Assembly (NCBI RefSeq): GCF_910593845.1
Contig: NZ_CAJVAS010000006.1
Span: forward strand, 186,001 to 250,000
Origin: Paenibacillus solanacearum
GTDB lineage: Bacteria; Bacillota; Bacilli; Paenibacillales; NBRC-103111
Reading direction: 5' to 3'
DNA: 64,000 nucleotides
Shown in pieces: positions 52,908-61,949 of this stretch (positions are counted from its first letter, which is position 1; every line of letters starts with the position of its first letter). A program made the position numbers and the translations under genes. The notes under the pieces are model-generated. The model was given only the letters and a program-made list of their open reading frames with translations, made no database searches and was not told where the DNA came from.

Positions 52908-52966
52908 GTTCTGTTTGGAACAGTTCATGTATGAACTATTATATATCGGCAAAGGAAGGATATCAA
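52908..52966 (-). promoter_or_regulatory. marR promoter with two palindromic operators
   Basis: On the minus strand, TTGATA (52966-52961) and TATAAT (52943-52938) are 17 bases apart. Just downstream lie two GTTC-N6-GAAC palindromes at 52923-52936 and 52908-52921, spaced 15 bp start to start; the first extends to AGTTCAT-GT-ATGAACT. They occupy the likely start site, fitting autorepression. Confidence 0.75.
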
Positions 52967-53030
52967 CGCACCGTTTCCGGCTGTCCGCTTTGACGCAGTA
53001 ACCGTTGCTTCGAGTTAGTTGCCGTCCGTC

Positions 53031-53315
53031 TCAGGCTTCGCCGTTGTCCTCGCTTTGCGGCCCGGGGTTCTGCTGTTTCGCTTTCAGCTTCTGGTTCAAA
53101 TCGCGCACTTCCTCGAACAGTTTGCGGATTTCCGCTCTGCTTTCCGGATGCGACTGACTCCAGTGGCTGGCCAGCGCCGGCATCGTTTTATGAATGTGGC
53201 TGTAAATCGCCCATACTTTCATTTTGTCGACCATATCCGGGGTGGATTCCCCAGTCAGCAGCTCGGAAAATTTCTCGACCAATGCATCAAATTCAACGGA
53301 AAACCGGGAATTCAC
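53031..53315 (-). CDS. yusU: YusU (DUF2573) family protein
   Basis: A 94-residue acidic helical protein beginning with RFSVEFDALVEKFSELLTG and containing WAIYSHIHKTMPALASHW, both typical of YusU. The start is GTG 53315 behind AAAGGTGG. The role in Bacillus is unknown. The last 20 residues are a charged Gln/Asn tail. It is monocistronic and divergent from the alpha/beta hydrolase gene. Confidence 0.8.
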   Translation of the reverse strand: MNSRFSVEFDALVEKFSELLTGESTPDMVDKMKVWAIYSHIHKTMPALASHWSQSHPESRAEIRKLFEEVRDLNQKLKAKQQNPGPQSEDNGEA

Positions 53316-53395
53316 TTAAAAAATCCACCTTTCAGGTATAATAAGTTTTAGTGTACCCCTAGTGAGCGCAAGTGTCAAAAAATGGAGTGTGAGCG

Positions 53396-54328
53396 ATGGA
53401 CATCACGATGCCTGACGAACAACAAACGGCAGCCGGCGGATGCGGCGGCGTCCCCGAGGCAGGGGCCTTGCTTGAGAAAGTGCCGCTCCGCTGCCAGGCC
53501 AAAGGCATTTTATTATACCTTGTTACATATACAAGCGAATCTTTCAAAGTCAAGGGCTATCTGGCTGTCCCGCAAGACGTGCCGCTGCCCGCCCCGGCGG
53601 TCATCTACTGCCGCGGCGGCATACGCAAAGTCGGCATGGTGCGCAAGCGCCGGCTGCTGGCTATGGCGCGGCGCGGTTTTGTCGTGTTCGCGCCTTTTTA
53701 CAGAGGCAACGAAGGCGGGGAAGGCCGGGATGAATTTGGCGGGGACGACCGGTATGACGTATGCCACGCGATTCCGATGGTCCAATCGCTGCCCGAGGTG
53801 CAGCCCGGTCCGGTGCCGCTGATCGGATTTTCCCGCGGGGCGATCATGGCGATGCTGGCTGCCAGGGAATGCGAGCAAGCCGGCCCGGTCGTCATCTGGG
53901 GCGGCGTTAGCGATCTGTTCGACACGTACGAGGAGCGCGTCGATATGCGGCGCATGCTGAAGCGGGTCGTCGGGCATCCGCGCAAGCAGCCGGAGGCGTA
54001 CGAGCGGCGCTCGCCGGTCTACTGGATCGATGCGATCCGCGTGCCCGTCATGATCGTTCATGGCACCGGAGATACGCAAGTGAGTGTGGAGCAAGCCCGC
54101 AAGCTGGGACAAGCGCTCGAAGCGGCCGGCAAAGATTATACGATGGAGCTGTATGACCAGCTGCCGCATCGTTTTCCGAAGGAAGCGGACGAGCGGGCGC
54201 TCGATGCCATTTTTGCCTGGATACGGGACAAGCTGGACCGTGTTCCTGCGGAATTATCGGCAGTCCCGCTCGCCAAATTGCCCGAGAATTCGCAGGATCA
54301 TTCTGTTATACTAGGGAAACGCCGATAA
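53396..54328 (+). CDS. Alpha/beta hydrolase (prolyl oligopeptidase/dienelactone hydrolase-like)
   Basis: A 310-residue hydrolase. After a strand-rich start (YTSESFKVKGYLAVPQD) it has the oxyanion strand AVIYCRGG, the nucleophile elbow IGFSRGAIMA, the acid in IVHGTGDTQVSVEQA and the catalytic His in LPHRFPKEAD. No signal peptide. The layout fits acyl-peptidase or dienelactone-type esterases acting on small substrates. The ribosome site GGAGTGTGAG precedes ATG 53396. The DEAD helicase gene starts 24 bases after its stop, so both may be cotranscribed. Confidence 0.85.
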   Translation: MDITMPDEQQTAAGGCGGVPEAGALLEKVPLRCQAKGILLYLVTYTSESFKVKGYLAVPQDVPLPAPAVIYCRGGIRKVGMVRKRRLLAMARRGFVVFAPFYRGNEGGEGRDEFGGDDRYDVCHAIPMVQSLPEVQPGPVPLIGFSRGAIMAMLAARECEQAGPVVIWGGVSDLFDTYEERVDMRRMLKRVVGHPRKQPEAYERRSPVYWIDAIRVPVMIVHGTGDTQVSVEQARKLGQALEAAGKDYTMELYDQLPHRFPKEADERALDAIFAWIRDKLDRVPAELSAVPLAKLPENSQDHSVILGKRR

Positions 54329-54352
54329 TGTAAGGAATGAAAGGATGATGTT

Positions 54353-55813
54353 ATGAGCGGCTTTGCGTCTTTACATATTGATCCCGTTTATTTGAAACGG
54401 CTGCAGGAACAGGACATTACGGAGCCGTCCCCGATTCAGCGCGAGGCGATTCCGCCGATAATGGAAGGCAAAGATGTCGTGGCCCAGTCGCAGACCGGCA
54501 CAGGCAAAACGCTGGCCTATGCGCTTCCTCTGCTGCATAAGATAGAAGAAGCTTCGCGCGAAGTACAGGCGCTGGTGCTCGTGCCGACGCGTGAGCTGGG
54601 CATGCAGATCGTGCAGACGCTGGAGCAGTTGACCAAGGACACCGGTATCCGCGTGCAGCAGCTGATCGGAGGCGCCTCCATCGAGCGGCAAATCGACAAG
54701 CTGAGGCTGAAGCCGCAGATTGTGGTGGGCACGCCCGGCCGTGTGCAGGAGCTGGTCAAGCTGCGCAAGCTGAAGCTGCACGGCATTCGCACGGTCATCG
54801 TCGATGAGGTCGACCAAGTATTCGAGCTCGGCTCCATGCAGGATGTGGAGGCGCTGTTCAAAGGCATGCTGCGCGAGAAGCAGCTGCTGTTCTTCTCCGC
54901 CACGCTGCCCGCGCCGATTCAGCAGGTCGTCGACCGCTGGATGCGCGAGCCGCATTACGTGCGGGTCAAGCCGGCGCAGCGCACGTCGGAGACGCTGGAG
55001 CATGTGTACTTCGTATGTCAGGAACGGGACAAGGTCGATACACTGCGCAAGCTCGTGCGGCTGTACAACCCGAAGGCGGCGATGGTGTTCATTAACGAAA
55101 CCGACGACATCGGCGAGGCGATCGCCAAGCTCAAGTACGCCGGGCTGTCGGTGGAAGGGCTGTACGGCGACTCGTTCAAGCAGGAGCGGGCGAGGGCGAT
55201 GCAAATGTTCCGCGCGGGACGCTTTCAACTGCTTCTCGCTACGGACGTGGCGGCGCGCGGACTCGACTTGCCGCAGGTGACGCATGTGTTCAACCTGGAC
55301 CCGCCGGTGGACGCGGATCATTACGTGCATCGCGTCGGACGGACCGGACGGATGGGCCGACAAGGCGTAGCCGTATCGATCATTACGCCGAAAGAACAGT
55401 TCATCATCGATAAATTCGCCAAGACGCTGGGTATCGAGCCGGAACGCCGGGAGATGTTCCACGGGCGCATCGTCGACCCCGCGCGGGAGCAGGCGATCCG
55501 CCAGGAAGCGAGAAAACCGGCGGCGCGCGTCAAGACGCGGGATACCGACGCGGCGGTCGCGCCCGTACGGGACGGCCGTTTCGCCCAGCGGGCGGAGGCG
55601 AGGCCGCAGCCTGCCCAGGCGCCGAAGCCTTCGGCGGCCGCAGCTGCGGACCGGAAGGCGTCCGTCAGCAGCGCCGCCAAACCGGCCAGAGCGGCGGCCA
55701 CACCGCCCGCGCCGGACAAGCGGAAAGCCGACCGCGAGCGCGACCGCAAAAACAAAGGCGCGCCGCGCTGGTTGAAAGAAAAGAAGAACCAATCAGATAA
55801 GCCGCGCTCTTAA
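54353..55813 (+). CDS. DEAD-box RNA helicase (DEVD variant) with basic tail
   Basis: A 486-residue ATP-dependent RNA helicase. Walker A is SQTGTGKT (46-53), Ia is VPTRELG, motif II reads DEVD (151-154) instead of DEAD, III is SAT (182-184), and motifs V/VI are ATDVAARGLDLP and HRVGRTGR. Residues about 375-486 form a disordered Lys/Arg/Ala/Pro-rich tail that may bind RNA nonspecifically. It resembles YfmL-type helicases involved in ribosome assembly and cold growth. AATGAAAGGATG precedes the start. Confidence 0.88.
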   Translation: MSGFASLHIDPVYLKRLQEQDITEPSPIQREAIPPIMEGKDVVAQSQTGTGKTLAYALPLLHKIEEASREVQALVLVPTRELGMQIVQTLEQLTKDTGIRVQQLIGGASIERQIDKLRLKPQIVVGTPGRVQELVKLRKLKLHGIRTVIVDEVDQVFELGSMQDVEALFKGMLREKQLLFFSATLPAPIQQVVDRWMREPHYVRVKPAQRTSETLEHVYFVCQERDKVDTLRKLVRLYNPKAAMVFINETDDIGEAIAKLKYAGLSVEGLYGDSFKQERARAMQMFRAGRFQLLLATDVAARGLDLPQVTHVFNLDPPVDADHYVHRVGRTGRMGRQGVAVSIITPKEQFIIDKFAKTLGIEPERREMFHGRIVDPAREQAIRQEARKPAARVKTRDTDAAVAPVRDGRFAQRAEARPQPAQAPKPSAAAAADRKASVSSAAKPARAAATPPAPDKRKADRERDRKNKGAPRWLKEKKNQSDKPRS

Positions 55814-55908
55814 CCGGTCGCCGCTGCGAATCGGAAACCTTCACGAAGCGAACGGCAAGGAAGCAGGAGCGCGCGGACAGGCTTGCAGGCAGGAGTGATG
55901 GGTCAACG

Positions 55909-56448
55909 ATGGGCTCCATAGTCAAAGGAATCATAAGCTTGCTCATGATCGGAATGTTGGCTTCCTTCCTCGTCATCGCTTTCATCAAGCCGGAGCAGCG
56001 GCTCGATCTGGCCTACACGGAGCTGCCGCTTCGGGACAAACTGGCCGGCATGGTGTTGAACGGGAAGCCGGAAATCACGCTGACGGAGCCGGAGGTAAAC
56101 GGCCTGCTCAAGAAGGCGCTGGCCATCCGTCCGGAGGTGCGTCCGAACGTGACGGTGACAGGCGCGCGCTTCGATCTGCAGGGAGATCAGCTCACCGCCG
56201 ACGTGAACGTGCTGATCAAGCGCCGGATTGCGGCAGCGGCGACGCTTCGCTTCGATCTCGTTTGGATGGAGCCTTACTTGGTGGCCGTGCATAAGGAAAC
56301 TTCCGTGAAGCAGGTCAAAATCCCGGCATCCTGGTTTCATCTGGAGCCGCTGCAGGCGAATTTGAACGACTACTTGCCTCGCCTTGCGGCGATTCGCAGC
56401 GTTGCGTTCGAGAACGCCGGCGTCAGGCTGAGCTTCAAGCTGCGCTAG
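55909..56448 (+). CDS. ypmS: YpmS (DUF2140) family membrane-anchored protein
   Basis: A 179-residue protein with one N-terminal membrane helix (IISLLMIGMLASFLVIAFI, about residues 8-26), then PEQRLDLAYTELPLRDKL, ITLTEPEVNGLLKKAL and strand-rich segments ending VAFENAGVRLSFKLR. The pattern fits YpmS, an extracellularly oriented protein of unknown role in Bacilli. The nearest ribosome-like GGAG is about 14 bases from ATG 55909. It may be transcribed with the helicase upstream. The terminator at 56576-56621 follows. Confidence 0.8.
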   Translation: MGSIVKGIISLLMIGMLASFLVIAFIKPEQRLDLAYTELPLRDKLAGMVLNGKPEITLTEPEVNGLLKKALAIRPEVRPNVTVTGARFDLQGDQLTADVNVLIKRRIAAAATLRFDLVWMEPYLVAVHKETSVKQVKIPASWFHLEPLQANLNDYLPRLAAIRSVAFENAGVRLSFKLR

Positions 56449-56575
56449 CCGCGCCGTCGTGATGAGCTGGGCGAATTGCGGCGCAACGCCGGAAGGTTCG
56501 CCATGAAGTGGTCCATGTCGGCAGATCGTAGGCGATGAAGGAATCGCAGTGTGCCTCAGAATGAAGAACAGAAGA

Positions 56576-56621
56576 AAGACGCATCCGACTCCTTTTGGGA
56601 GTGAACAGGATGCGTCTTTTT
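56576..56621 (+). terminator. Terminator after ypmS
   Basis: AAAGACGCATCC pairs with GGATGCGTCTTT and an inner ACTCC...GGAGT hairpin, followed by five T. Confidence 0.85.
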
Positions 56622-56946
56622 GGCTTGCACTCTGTATGTGGGATGGAGGGAAGTGGGGGTTATGATGTGGCTCGACCGTCGCAGCGCCGTCTTAACCGCC
56701 TCCTTAACCGCCTCCTTAACCGCCGCCTGCAGCAAGCAACGAAACGCGGCTCGAACGCTTGCAGCGATGAAACATAACTCGACTACGTAGTTCCACCGTC
56801 TTCAGCATCGATAGGTAGGTCGACCGCCGCTCCGGCGGAACACTCGCTTAGGCTTCACATGCGCTGGAAAGTCATTGTTCGATAAAACCAATAAGTAGTG
56901 GGCCAAACCGTAATATTTTGCGTTGAAACAACCGATTTGAGGCATG

Positions 56947-57007
56947 TAGTAGCCAAACCGAACTATTCAGAGCCCCATCCCTCTGAATAATTGGGTTGGC
57001 ACTACTG
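56947..57007. repeat. Imperfect long inverted repeat
   Basis: Arms of about 26 bases (56947-56972 and 56981-57007) share TAGTAGCCAAACC-like and ATTCAGAG blocks. The innermost 8 bp ATTCAGAG/CTCTGAAT are perfect around CCCCATCC. It has no T-run, so it may be a remnant element or a regulatory hairpin. Confidence 0.45.
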
Positions 57008-57290
57008 TAAGGCGTTTGACGACCGTTTGCGCCGGTTTTAGCTGGTTTTACCCAAGGAATAATGGGGATAACCGCACTGTTGGGCAAGGCGGCGCTTGTC
57101 TCGTCGCTTCTGTGGGTCGGGTCCGTCGGAAAGGAAGCCGGTCCCCAATTCATCCAAGTGGGGTTCGACCGACCGCTGCGCAGCGCCGAAACGTACGCTT
57201 GGGATTCACGCGTGTTGGATATGGGTCCAATAGCTCAGAGTCTTTCGTTTCGAGAATTCTGTGCTTGCTTGGTGCAGAGAAACGCTTGCC

Positions 57291-57451
57291 ATGCGCAGAG
57301 AAACGGCCTGTTCACGTTGCCCAACCGGCCAAAGCCGATACAAGGGGAATGCGCAGAAAAACGGCCTGGTCTAGCTGAACCAGTCAAAGCCGATACAAGG
57401 GGAATGCGCAGCGATCGTTCCCCAACCGGTCTAGGCCGATGTAAGAGGTGA
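57291..57451 (+). repeat. Three degenerate tandem repeats of about 55-58 bases
   Basis: Units starting ATGCGCAG at 57291, 57349 and 57404 share AACGGCCTG, AACC(G/A)G and AAGCCGATACAAGGGG blocks; the third is shorter and more diverged. A fragment of another unit may lie at 57271-57290. Confidence 0.7.
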
Positions 57452-57568
57452 AGTGCCGAGAAAGGGCGAGAAGTGACACGATGCAAAATTGTGAATGAGC
57501 TATTGGAGGCCATGTCTGATGCCGCCATCCATCCCGCATCCAAAAGCAGCCACACACATCGCAAAAGC

Positions 57569-57611
57569 ACCGAACGGTTGGTCTCAGGTCCCCCTGATCC
57601 AACCGTTCGGT
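57569..57611 (-). terminator. Strong hairpin downstream of xylA
   Basis: ACCGAACGGTTGG pairs perfectly with its complement around a 17-base loop, followed on the minus strand by GCTTTT. It lies about 110 bases past the xylA stop, so it could be its terminator; a second hairpin-prone GCCAAGCAGCG/CGCTGCTGCTTGGC pair lies nearer. Confidence 0.55.
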
Positions 57612-57721
57612 GCCGTCCCACTCGGGAATGCTTCGGCCAAGCAGCGTGTTCGCCGTTTGCGGAGCGCTGCTGCTTGGCTATTTGCTCTCATCCGCTTTAC
57701 CGCGTCCGATGCGGCCTAGGA

Positions 57722-59038
57722 TTATACGTTGCTAATGTACTGATTGATCACATTTTTGATCAGCTCGGTGCGGCCGGATTGGTTGACAATCGGCTTGTTT
57801 TGCAGCGCGTACGCTTCGAGCGATTTGAAATTCGCCCGGCCGGAGACGATGTCGGCGCCGATGCCGGACTTGAAGGAAGCGTAGCGGCTGTCGGTCACAT
57901 CGTCCAGCACGCGGTCTTCGATCAGCTTTGCTGCGACCTGCAGCCCTCTCGCGAAGGCGTCCATGCCGGCGATATGCGCGTACACGACATCGATCGGCTC
58001 GAAGGAAGAGCGGCGTACCTTGGCGTCGAAGTTGACGCCGCCGCGGCCGATGCCGCCTTCATTCTGTAAAATTTCGTACATCGCGAGCGTCGTCGAGTAT
58101 AGGTCGGTCGGGAATTCGTCCGTATCCCAGCCGAGCAGCATGTCGCCCTGGTTCGCGTCGATGGAGCCGAGCACGCCGTTGATCCGCGATACGCGCAGCT
58201 CGTGCTCGAACGTATGGCCTGCGAGCGTCGCATGATTCGCTTCGATATTCAGCTTGAAGTGCGAGAGCAGATCGTATTTTTGCAGGAAAGCGAGCGCCGT
58301 CGCCGCATCGAAGTCGTATTGATGCTTTGTCGGCTCCTTCGGCTTCGGCTCAATGAGGAACTGGGCGTCAAAGCCGATTTCCTGGGCATAATCGACGGCC
58401 ATATGCAGGAAGCGCGCCAGGTTGTCGAGTTCGAGCCCGAGGTCCGTATTCAGCAGCGTTTCGTAGCCTTCGCGTCCGCCCCAGAACACGTAGTTTTCTG
58501 CGCCGAGCTCTTTGCCGTGCTCGAGCGCCTTCTTCACCTGCGCCGCGGCGTAGGCGAACACGTCCGCATTGCAGGTCGTAGCCGCGCCGTGCACGAAGCG
58601 AGGATTGGAGAACATGTTGGCCGTGTTCCACAGCAGCTTTTTGCCGGACGCTTGCATTTGTTCCTTGATCAGCGCGACGATCGCATCCAGGTTCTGGTTC
58701 GTCTCCTGCAGCGTGGCGCCTTCCGGGGCAATGTCGCGATCATGGAAGCAGAAGTAGTCGACGTCCAGAATGTTCAGCAGCTCGAAGCACGCTTCCACGC
58801 GCGCTTTGGCAAGGTCCATGCCGCTGTACTGATCCCAGCCGCGAACCGCCGTGCCGCTGCCGAACGGGTCGGTGCCGTTTGCGGTGAACGAGTGCCAATA
58901 GGCGACTGCGAAGCGCAAATGCTCGCGCATCGTTTTCCCGAGAATGAGCTGATCCGGGTTGTAAAATTTGAAAGAAAGCGGGTTGGTTGACTGCCGGCCT
59001 TCGAATTGAATTTTCGAAACGTTGCCAAAATAGCTCAT
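57722..59038 (-). CDS. xylA: Xylose isomerase
   Basis: A 438-residue, class II-length enzyme that converts D-xylose to D-xylulose. Catalytic His99 and Asp100 are in [13 protein letters not shown]. Metal-site segments include [40 protein letters not shown], and DANQGD with WDTDEFP. ATG 59038 follows GGAGGGATGATCA. It is divergent from xylR, with a xyl-type operator and promoter between. No xylulokinase gene is adjacent, so that step must be encoded elsewhere. Confidence 0.96.
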   Translation of the reverse strand: MSYFGNVSKIQFEGRQSTNPLSFKFYNPDQLILGKTMREHLRFAVAYWHSFTANGTDPFGSGTAVRGWDQYSGMDLAKARVEACFELLNILDVDYFCFHDRDIAPEGATLQETNQNLDAIVALIKEQMQASGKKLLWNTANMFSNPRFVHGAATTCNADVFAYAAAQVKKALEHGKELGAENYVFWGGREGYETLLNTDLGLELDNLARFLHMAVDYAQEIGFDAQFLIEPKPKEPTKHQYDFDAATALAFLQKYDLLSHFKLNIEANHATLAGHTFEHELRVSRINGVLGSIDANQGDMLLGWDTDEFPTDLYSTTLAMYEILQNEGGIGRGGVNFDAKVRRSSFEPIDVVYAHIAGMDAFARGLQVAAKLIEDRVLDDVTDSRYASFKSGIGADIVSGRANFKSLEAYALQNKPIVNQSGRTELIKNVINQYISNV

Positions 59039-59114
59039 TGATCATCCCTCCGGATAATAAAAGGTAGGAGTCCGTTCCACGGCATGCCGCCGTACAGAAA
59101 CGCTTACAAACGTC

Positions 59115-59166
59115 ATCATATCACGAAGCGGCGAACTTTGTAAATTGATTAAACAAACTTAGTTAA
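59115..59166 (-). promoter_or_regulatory. xylA promoter and candidate XylR operator
   Basis: On the minus strand, TTTACA (59144-59139) and TATGAT (59120-59115) are 18 bases apart. Overlapping the -35 and extending upstream is AAGTTTGTTTAATCAATTTAC, of which the AGTTTGTTTAA half matches Bacillus xyl operators. Binding of the XylR at 59288 would repress xylA without xylose. Confidence 0.6.
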
Positions 59167-59287
59167 TGCAGAATGAGTCCGATTCGTGTTAAAATCAGTG
59201 TCATCACGAATATACTTGTATGGTTCGCTTGCAGCGGTCGCCGGTCATCTCATGATCAACGCCGCAGTAAGCGTGGAGGCATAAGCA

Positions 59288-60460
59288 ATGAAGCAAACCG
59301 GTGATTTGAATCTGGTCAAAAAAATAAACAAATCGATCGTGCTGCACCATATCCGCAGCGCTTCGCCCGTATCCAGAGCCCGTCTGGCGGAGCTGACGGG
59401 ACTGACGAAAGCGACGGTTTCGTCGCTTGTGTCCGAGCTGATCGACAGCCGTCTTGTCGACGAGATTGGCGCGGGGGAGTCGAGCGGCGGCCGTAAGCCC
59501 GTCATGCTGCGCTTCAACGGAACGGCCGGTTACGCCGTCGGGGTGGATCTGGGTATCAACTATATTTTGACGGCGCTGACGGACTTGAATGGCAATCGGG
59601 TGGAGCAATACCGGATGAAGCATGCCAATTCGTCCGTGGAAGCGGTGATCGCCGACCTGATCGCCTGCATTCGCGAGGTGATCGGCAGAGCGCCGGACAG
59701 CGCCTACGGCATCGTCGGCATCGGCATCGGCATTCCGGGTTTCAGCGACGAGCAGGGCCAAGTGCTGTTCGCGCCGAATCTCGGCTGGGAGAACGTGCCG
59801 CTGCAGCAGCGGATCGAGCAGGAATTTGCGATCCCGGTCGTGATCGACAATGAAGCGAATGCGGGCGCGGTGGGCGAGAAGCAGTTCGGCACGGGCCGGG
59901 AAGCGGCTCATCTCGTATACGTCAGCATCGGGATGGGCATTGGCACGGGTATCATTATTAAAGATGAGCTGTTTCGCGGTTCCTCCGGTTTTTCCGGCGA
60001 GATGGGGCATATCTCGATCCGCTACGATGGCAAGCCTTGCCGCTGCGGCAATGCGGGCTGCTGGGAGCTGTACGCGTCCGAGAGTGCGCTGCTGGAGCAG
60101 GCGCGCGCCGTCCTGCCGGACATCGACGTCAGCGTAGAAACGCTTATCCGGCAGGCGGAAGAAGGAAACGCCGCCGCGATCGACTGCTTCGAGCGGCTGG
60201 GTGGCTACCTCGGCATTGGGATCGTCAATATCATTAACAGCTTCAACCCGGAGTTGATCGTGATCGGAGGAAGGCTGGCGGAGGCGGAGCGCTGGCTTCG
60301 CGGAGCCGTCCATGAGGCAGTGGAACAGCGCTGCTGGCCTTATCCGCGGGCGCAGCTGCAGGTGTGTTTTTCCGCGCTGGGCTCGGGAGCAACCGTGCTC
60401 GGCGCGTGCTCGTTTGCGATCGGCAAGTTTTTCGCTTCGACAAAAGTATCGGTGGAGTGA
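59288..60460 (+). CDS. xylR: ROK-family xylose repressor
   Basis: A 390-residue ROK repressor. The N-terminal winged helix (SPVSRARLAELTGLTKATVS) is followed by the ROK sugar-kinase-like fold: AVGVDLGINYILTALTDL, VIDNEANAGAVGE, SGEMGHISI and the zinc motif CRCGNAGCWE. Xylose binding would release it from the xyl operator. ATG 59288 follows GTGGAGGC. The MFS gene begins five bases after its stop, with its ribosome site inside the xylR 3' end, so they are one operon. Confidence 0.92.
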   Translation: MKQTGDLNLVKKINKSIVLHHIRSASPVSRARLAELTGLTKATVSSLVSELIDSRLVDEIGAGESSGGRKPVMLRFNGTAGYAVGVDLGINYILTALTDLNGNRVEQYRMKHANSSVEAVIADLIACIREVIGRAPDSAYGIVGIGIGIPGFSDEQGQVLFAPNLGWENVPLQQRIEQEFAIPVVIDNEANAGAVGEKQFGTGREAAHLVYVSIGMGIGTGIIIKDELFRGSSGFSGEMGHISIRYDGKPCRCGNAGCWELYASESALLEQARAVLPDIDVSVETLIRQAEEGNAAAIDCFERLGGYLGIGIVNIINSFNPELIVIGGRLAEAERWLRGAVHEAVEQRCWPYPRAQLQVCFSALGSGATVLGACSFAIGKFFASTKVSVE

Positions 60461-60465
60461 TCGAC

Positions 60466-61680
60466 ATGGATAAGGGCCCAAGCAACGCTTCTTCATACCG
60501 CATCCCGTTATTTTGCGCGGTGACGCTCTTATTCTGGTTCTCGATGTACACGTGCGTGCCGATCCTGGCCGCTTACGTCGAGGACTTGGGGGCGTCCCAC
60601 AAGATGGCCGGCCTGATCGTCGGCATGTACGGACTGAGCCAGATGCTGCTGCGCATCCCGGTCGGCGTCATCTCGGACCGTTTCCACAAAAGAAAGCTGT
60701 TCATCGTCTTCGGTTTGGTGTTCTCCATACTGGCGGGCGTCGGTATTCTCGTCACGCAGGATTTGACGTGGATTTTAATACTGCGCGCGCTGGCCGGAGC
60801 GGCGGCGGCGACGTGGGTCGATTTCACGATCTTGTTCGCCAGCTATTTCGCGAAGGATGCGACGACGCAGGCGATGGGCACGCTGTCGGTGTACAACTCG
60901 CTCGGACAAATGCTCGGCATTTTGACGGGCGGCTGGTTTGCCGATGCTTACGGGTGGGAATCGGCCTTTCTTATCGGAGCCGCGGTCGGCGTCATTGGGC
61001 TTGCCGGGGCGTTCTATCTGGTGGAAAAGATCGATCCGGATGCGCAAAAAATTACGTTCCAGGGTGTGCTTGAAGTTGCGGGGGACCGGACGCTGCTGAC
61101 CGTGTCGTTCTTGTCCATCTTGTTCCAGGTGCTGACCTTCGCGACCGTGTTCGGCTTTACGCCGGTATTCGCCCAGTCGCTCGGCGCCTCCAAGCTCGAT
61201 ATGGGGCTGCTGACATTCTTCTCTACGTTCCCGACGGCGCTGGCCGCGTGGATCGGCGGCAATCATCTGGCCCGGAAAATCGGCGAGAAGCGGGTGGTCG
61301 TCATCGGGTTTGTGATCAGCGGCTTCTTCACGCTGATCATTCCGTTTACGGGATCGTTATGGCTGCTTATCGCTACGCAGGCGCTCGCCGGCTTCGGCCG
61401 GGGATTTACGTCGCCGGTGCTGATGTCGCTCAGCATCAAGCACATGGATACGGGCAAGCGGGCGACCGCGATGGGCTTCTACCAGGCGATCTACGGGCTG
61501 GGCATGTTCGGCGGGCCGCTGTTCATGGGCATGGCCGGCGACTGGCTTACGCTGCAGCAGGGCTTCGTCATCGTCGGCCTGCTCGGATGCGTGACCGCGA
61601 TCCTTGGCCAGCTGATGCTGCGCGCGGGAAGGCAGCCGCTGCCGGGCGCTTCGCCCGGCGCGAAGGTGCTGACCAAGTGA
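60466..61680 (+). CDS. MFS transporter, probable sugar permease
   Basis: A 404-residue protein with 12 expected membrane helices (IPLFCAVTLLFWFSMYTCV, MAGLIVGMYGLSQMLLRIP, AAVGVIGLAGAFYLV, VVVIGFVISGFFTLIIPF and others) and the MFS loop motif RIPVGVISDRFHKRK. ATG 60466 lies behind GGTGGAG within the end of xylR. Cotranscription with xylR suggests xylose or related sugar transport, but MFS drug exporters look similar, so specificity is inferred from context only. Confidence 0.85.
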   Translation: MDKGPSNASSYRIPLFCAVTLLFWFSMYTCVPILAAYVEDLGASHKMAGLIVGMYGLSQMLLRIPVGVISDRFHKRKLFIVFGLVFSILAGVGILVTQDLTWILILRALAGAAAATWVDFTILFASYFAKDATTQAMGTLSVYNSLGQMLGILTGGWFADAYGWESAFLIGAAVGVIGLAGAFYLVEKIDPDAQKITFQGVLEVAGDRTLLTVSFLSILFQVLTFATVFGFTPVFAQSLGASKLDMGLLTFFSTFPTALAAWIGGNHLARKIGEKRVVVIGFVISGFFTLIIPFTGSLWLLIATQALAGFGRGFTSPVLMSLSIKHMDTGKRATAMGFYQAIYGLGMFGGPLFMGMAGDWLTLQQGFVIVGLLGCVTAILGQLMLRAGRQPLPGASPGAKVLTK

Positions 61681-61808
61681 AGCGATGCCGCTCCGGCTGC
61701 CCGGTTCGACCGATCGCCATATAGTGTTGCAACGCGCGTCAGCGTTTAGGGATTCGCGCGCGCCGCAGATTGCGGCAGCCGGCCTGGCCGGAGGGTGCGA
61801 AGACAATG

Positions 61809-61860
61809 AAACGAGCCATTCTGCCTGCCGCTTGATCGCGGTAAGCAAAATGGCTCGTTT
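61809..61860. terminator. Bidirectional terminator after the xylR-MFS unit
   Basis: AAACGAGCCATT pairs perfectly with AATGGCTCGTTT across a loop containing TTTTGC-like sequence; it separates convergent transcripts. The rest of 61681-61949 shows nothing else. Confidence 0.8.
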
Positions 61861-61949
61861 GGGGTTCCGTACCGATTTATGAAGGGGTCCTTACAAGGAC
61901 GGGCTTCCGTAGAAGCTCCATCCCCTCCCGTACGGTCGCTCGTTAACGA

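Larger units (their letters stand above)
56449..57721. other. Gene-poor region with repeats and hairpins
   Basis: About 1.27 kb without a convincing gene. It holds the terminator at 56576-56621, a 12-base CTTAACCGCCTC-type run at about 56690-56730, a long imperfect inverted repeat, three degenerate tandem repeats and the xylA-side hairpin, listed separately. The open frame at 57062-57451 spans the tandem repeats and lacks a ribosome site or family. Confidence 0.6.

Noticed and set aside
54371..55792. 473-codon minus-strand frame
   Set aside because: Exact antisense shadow of the DEAD-box helicase gene with biased composition and no ribosome site.
56947..57007. Intact insertion sequence or MITE ends
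   Set aside because: Only a single hairpin-like inverted repeat without flanking target duplications or a transposase frame was found.
57062..57451. 129-codon plus-strand frame before xylA
   Set aside because: It crosses the degenerate tandem repeats, has no Shine-Dalgarno and no recognisable family.
57291..57451. CRISPR array
   Set aside because: Units are long, degenerate and directly abutting, with no equal-length unique spacers and no cas genes in the window.
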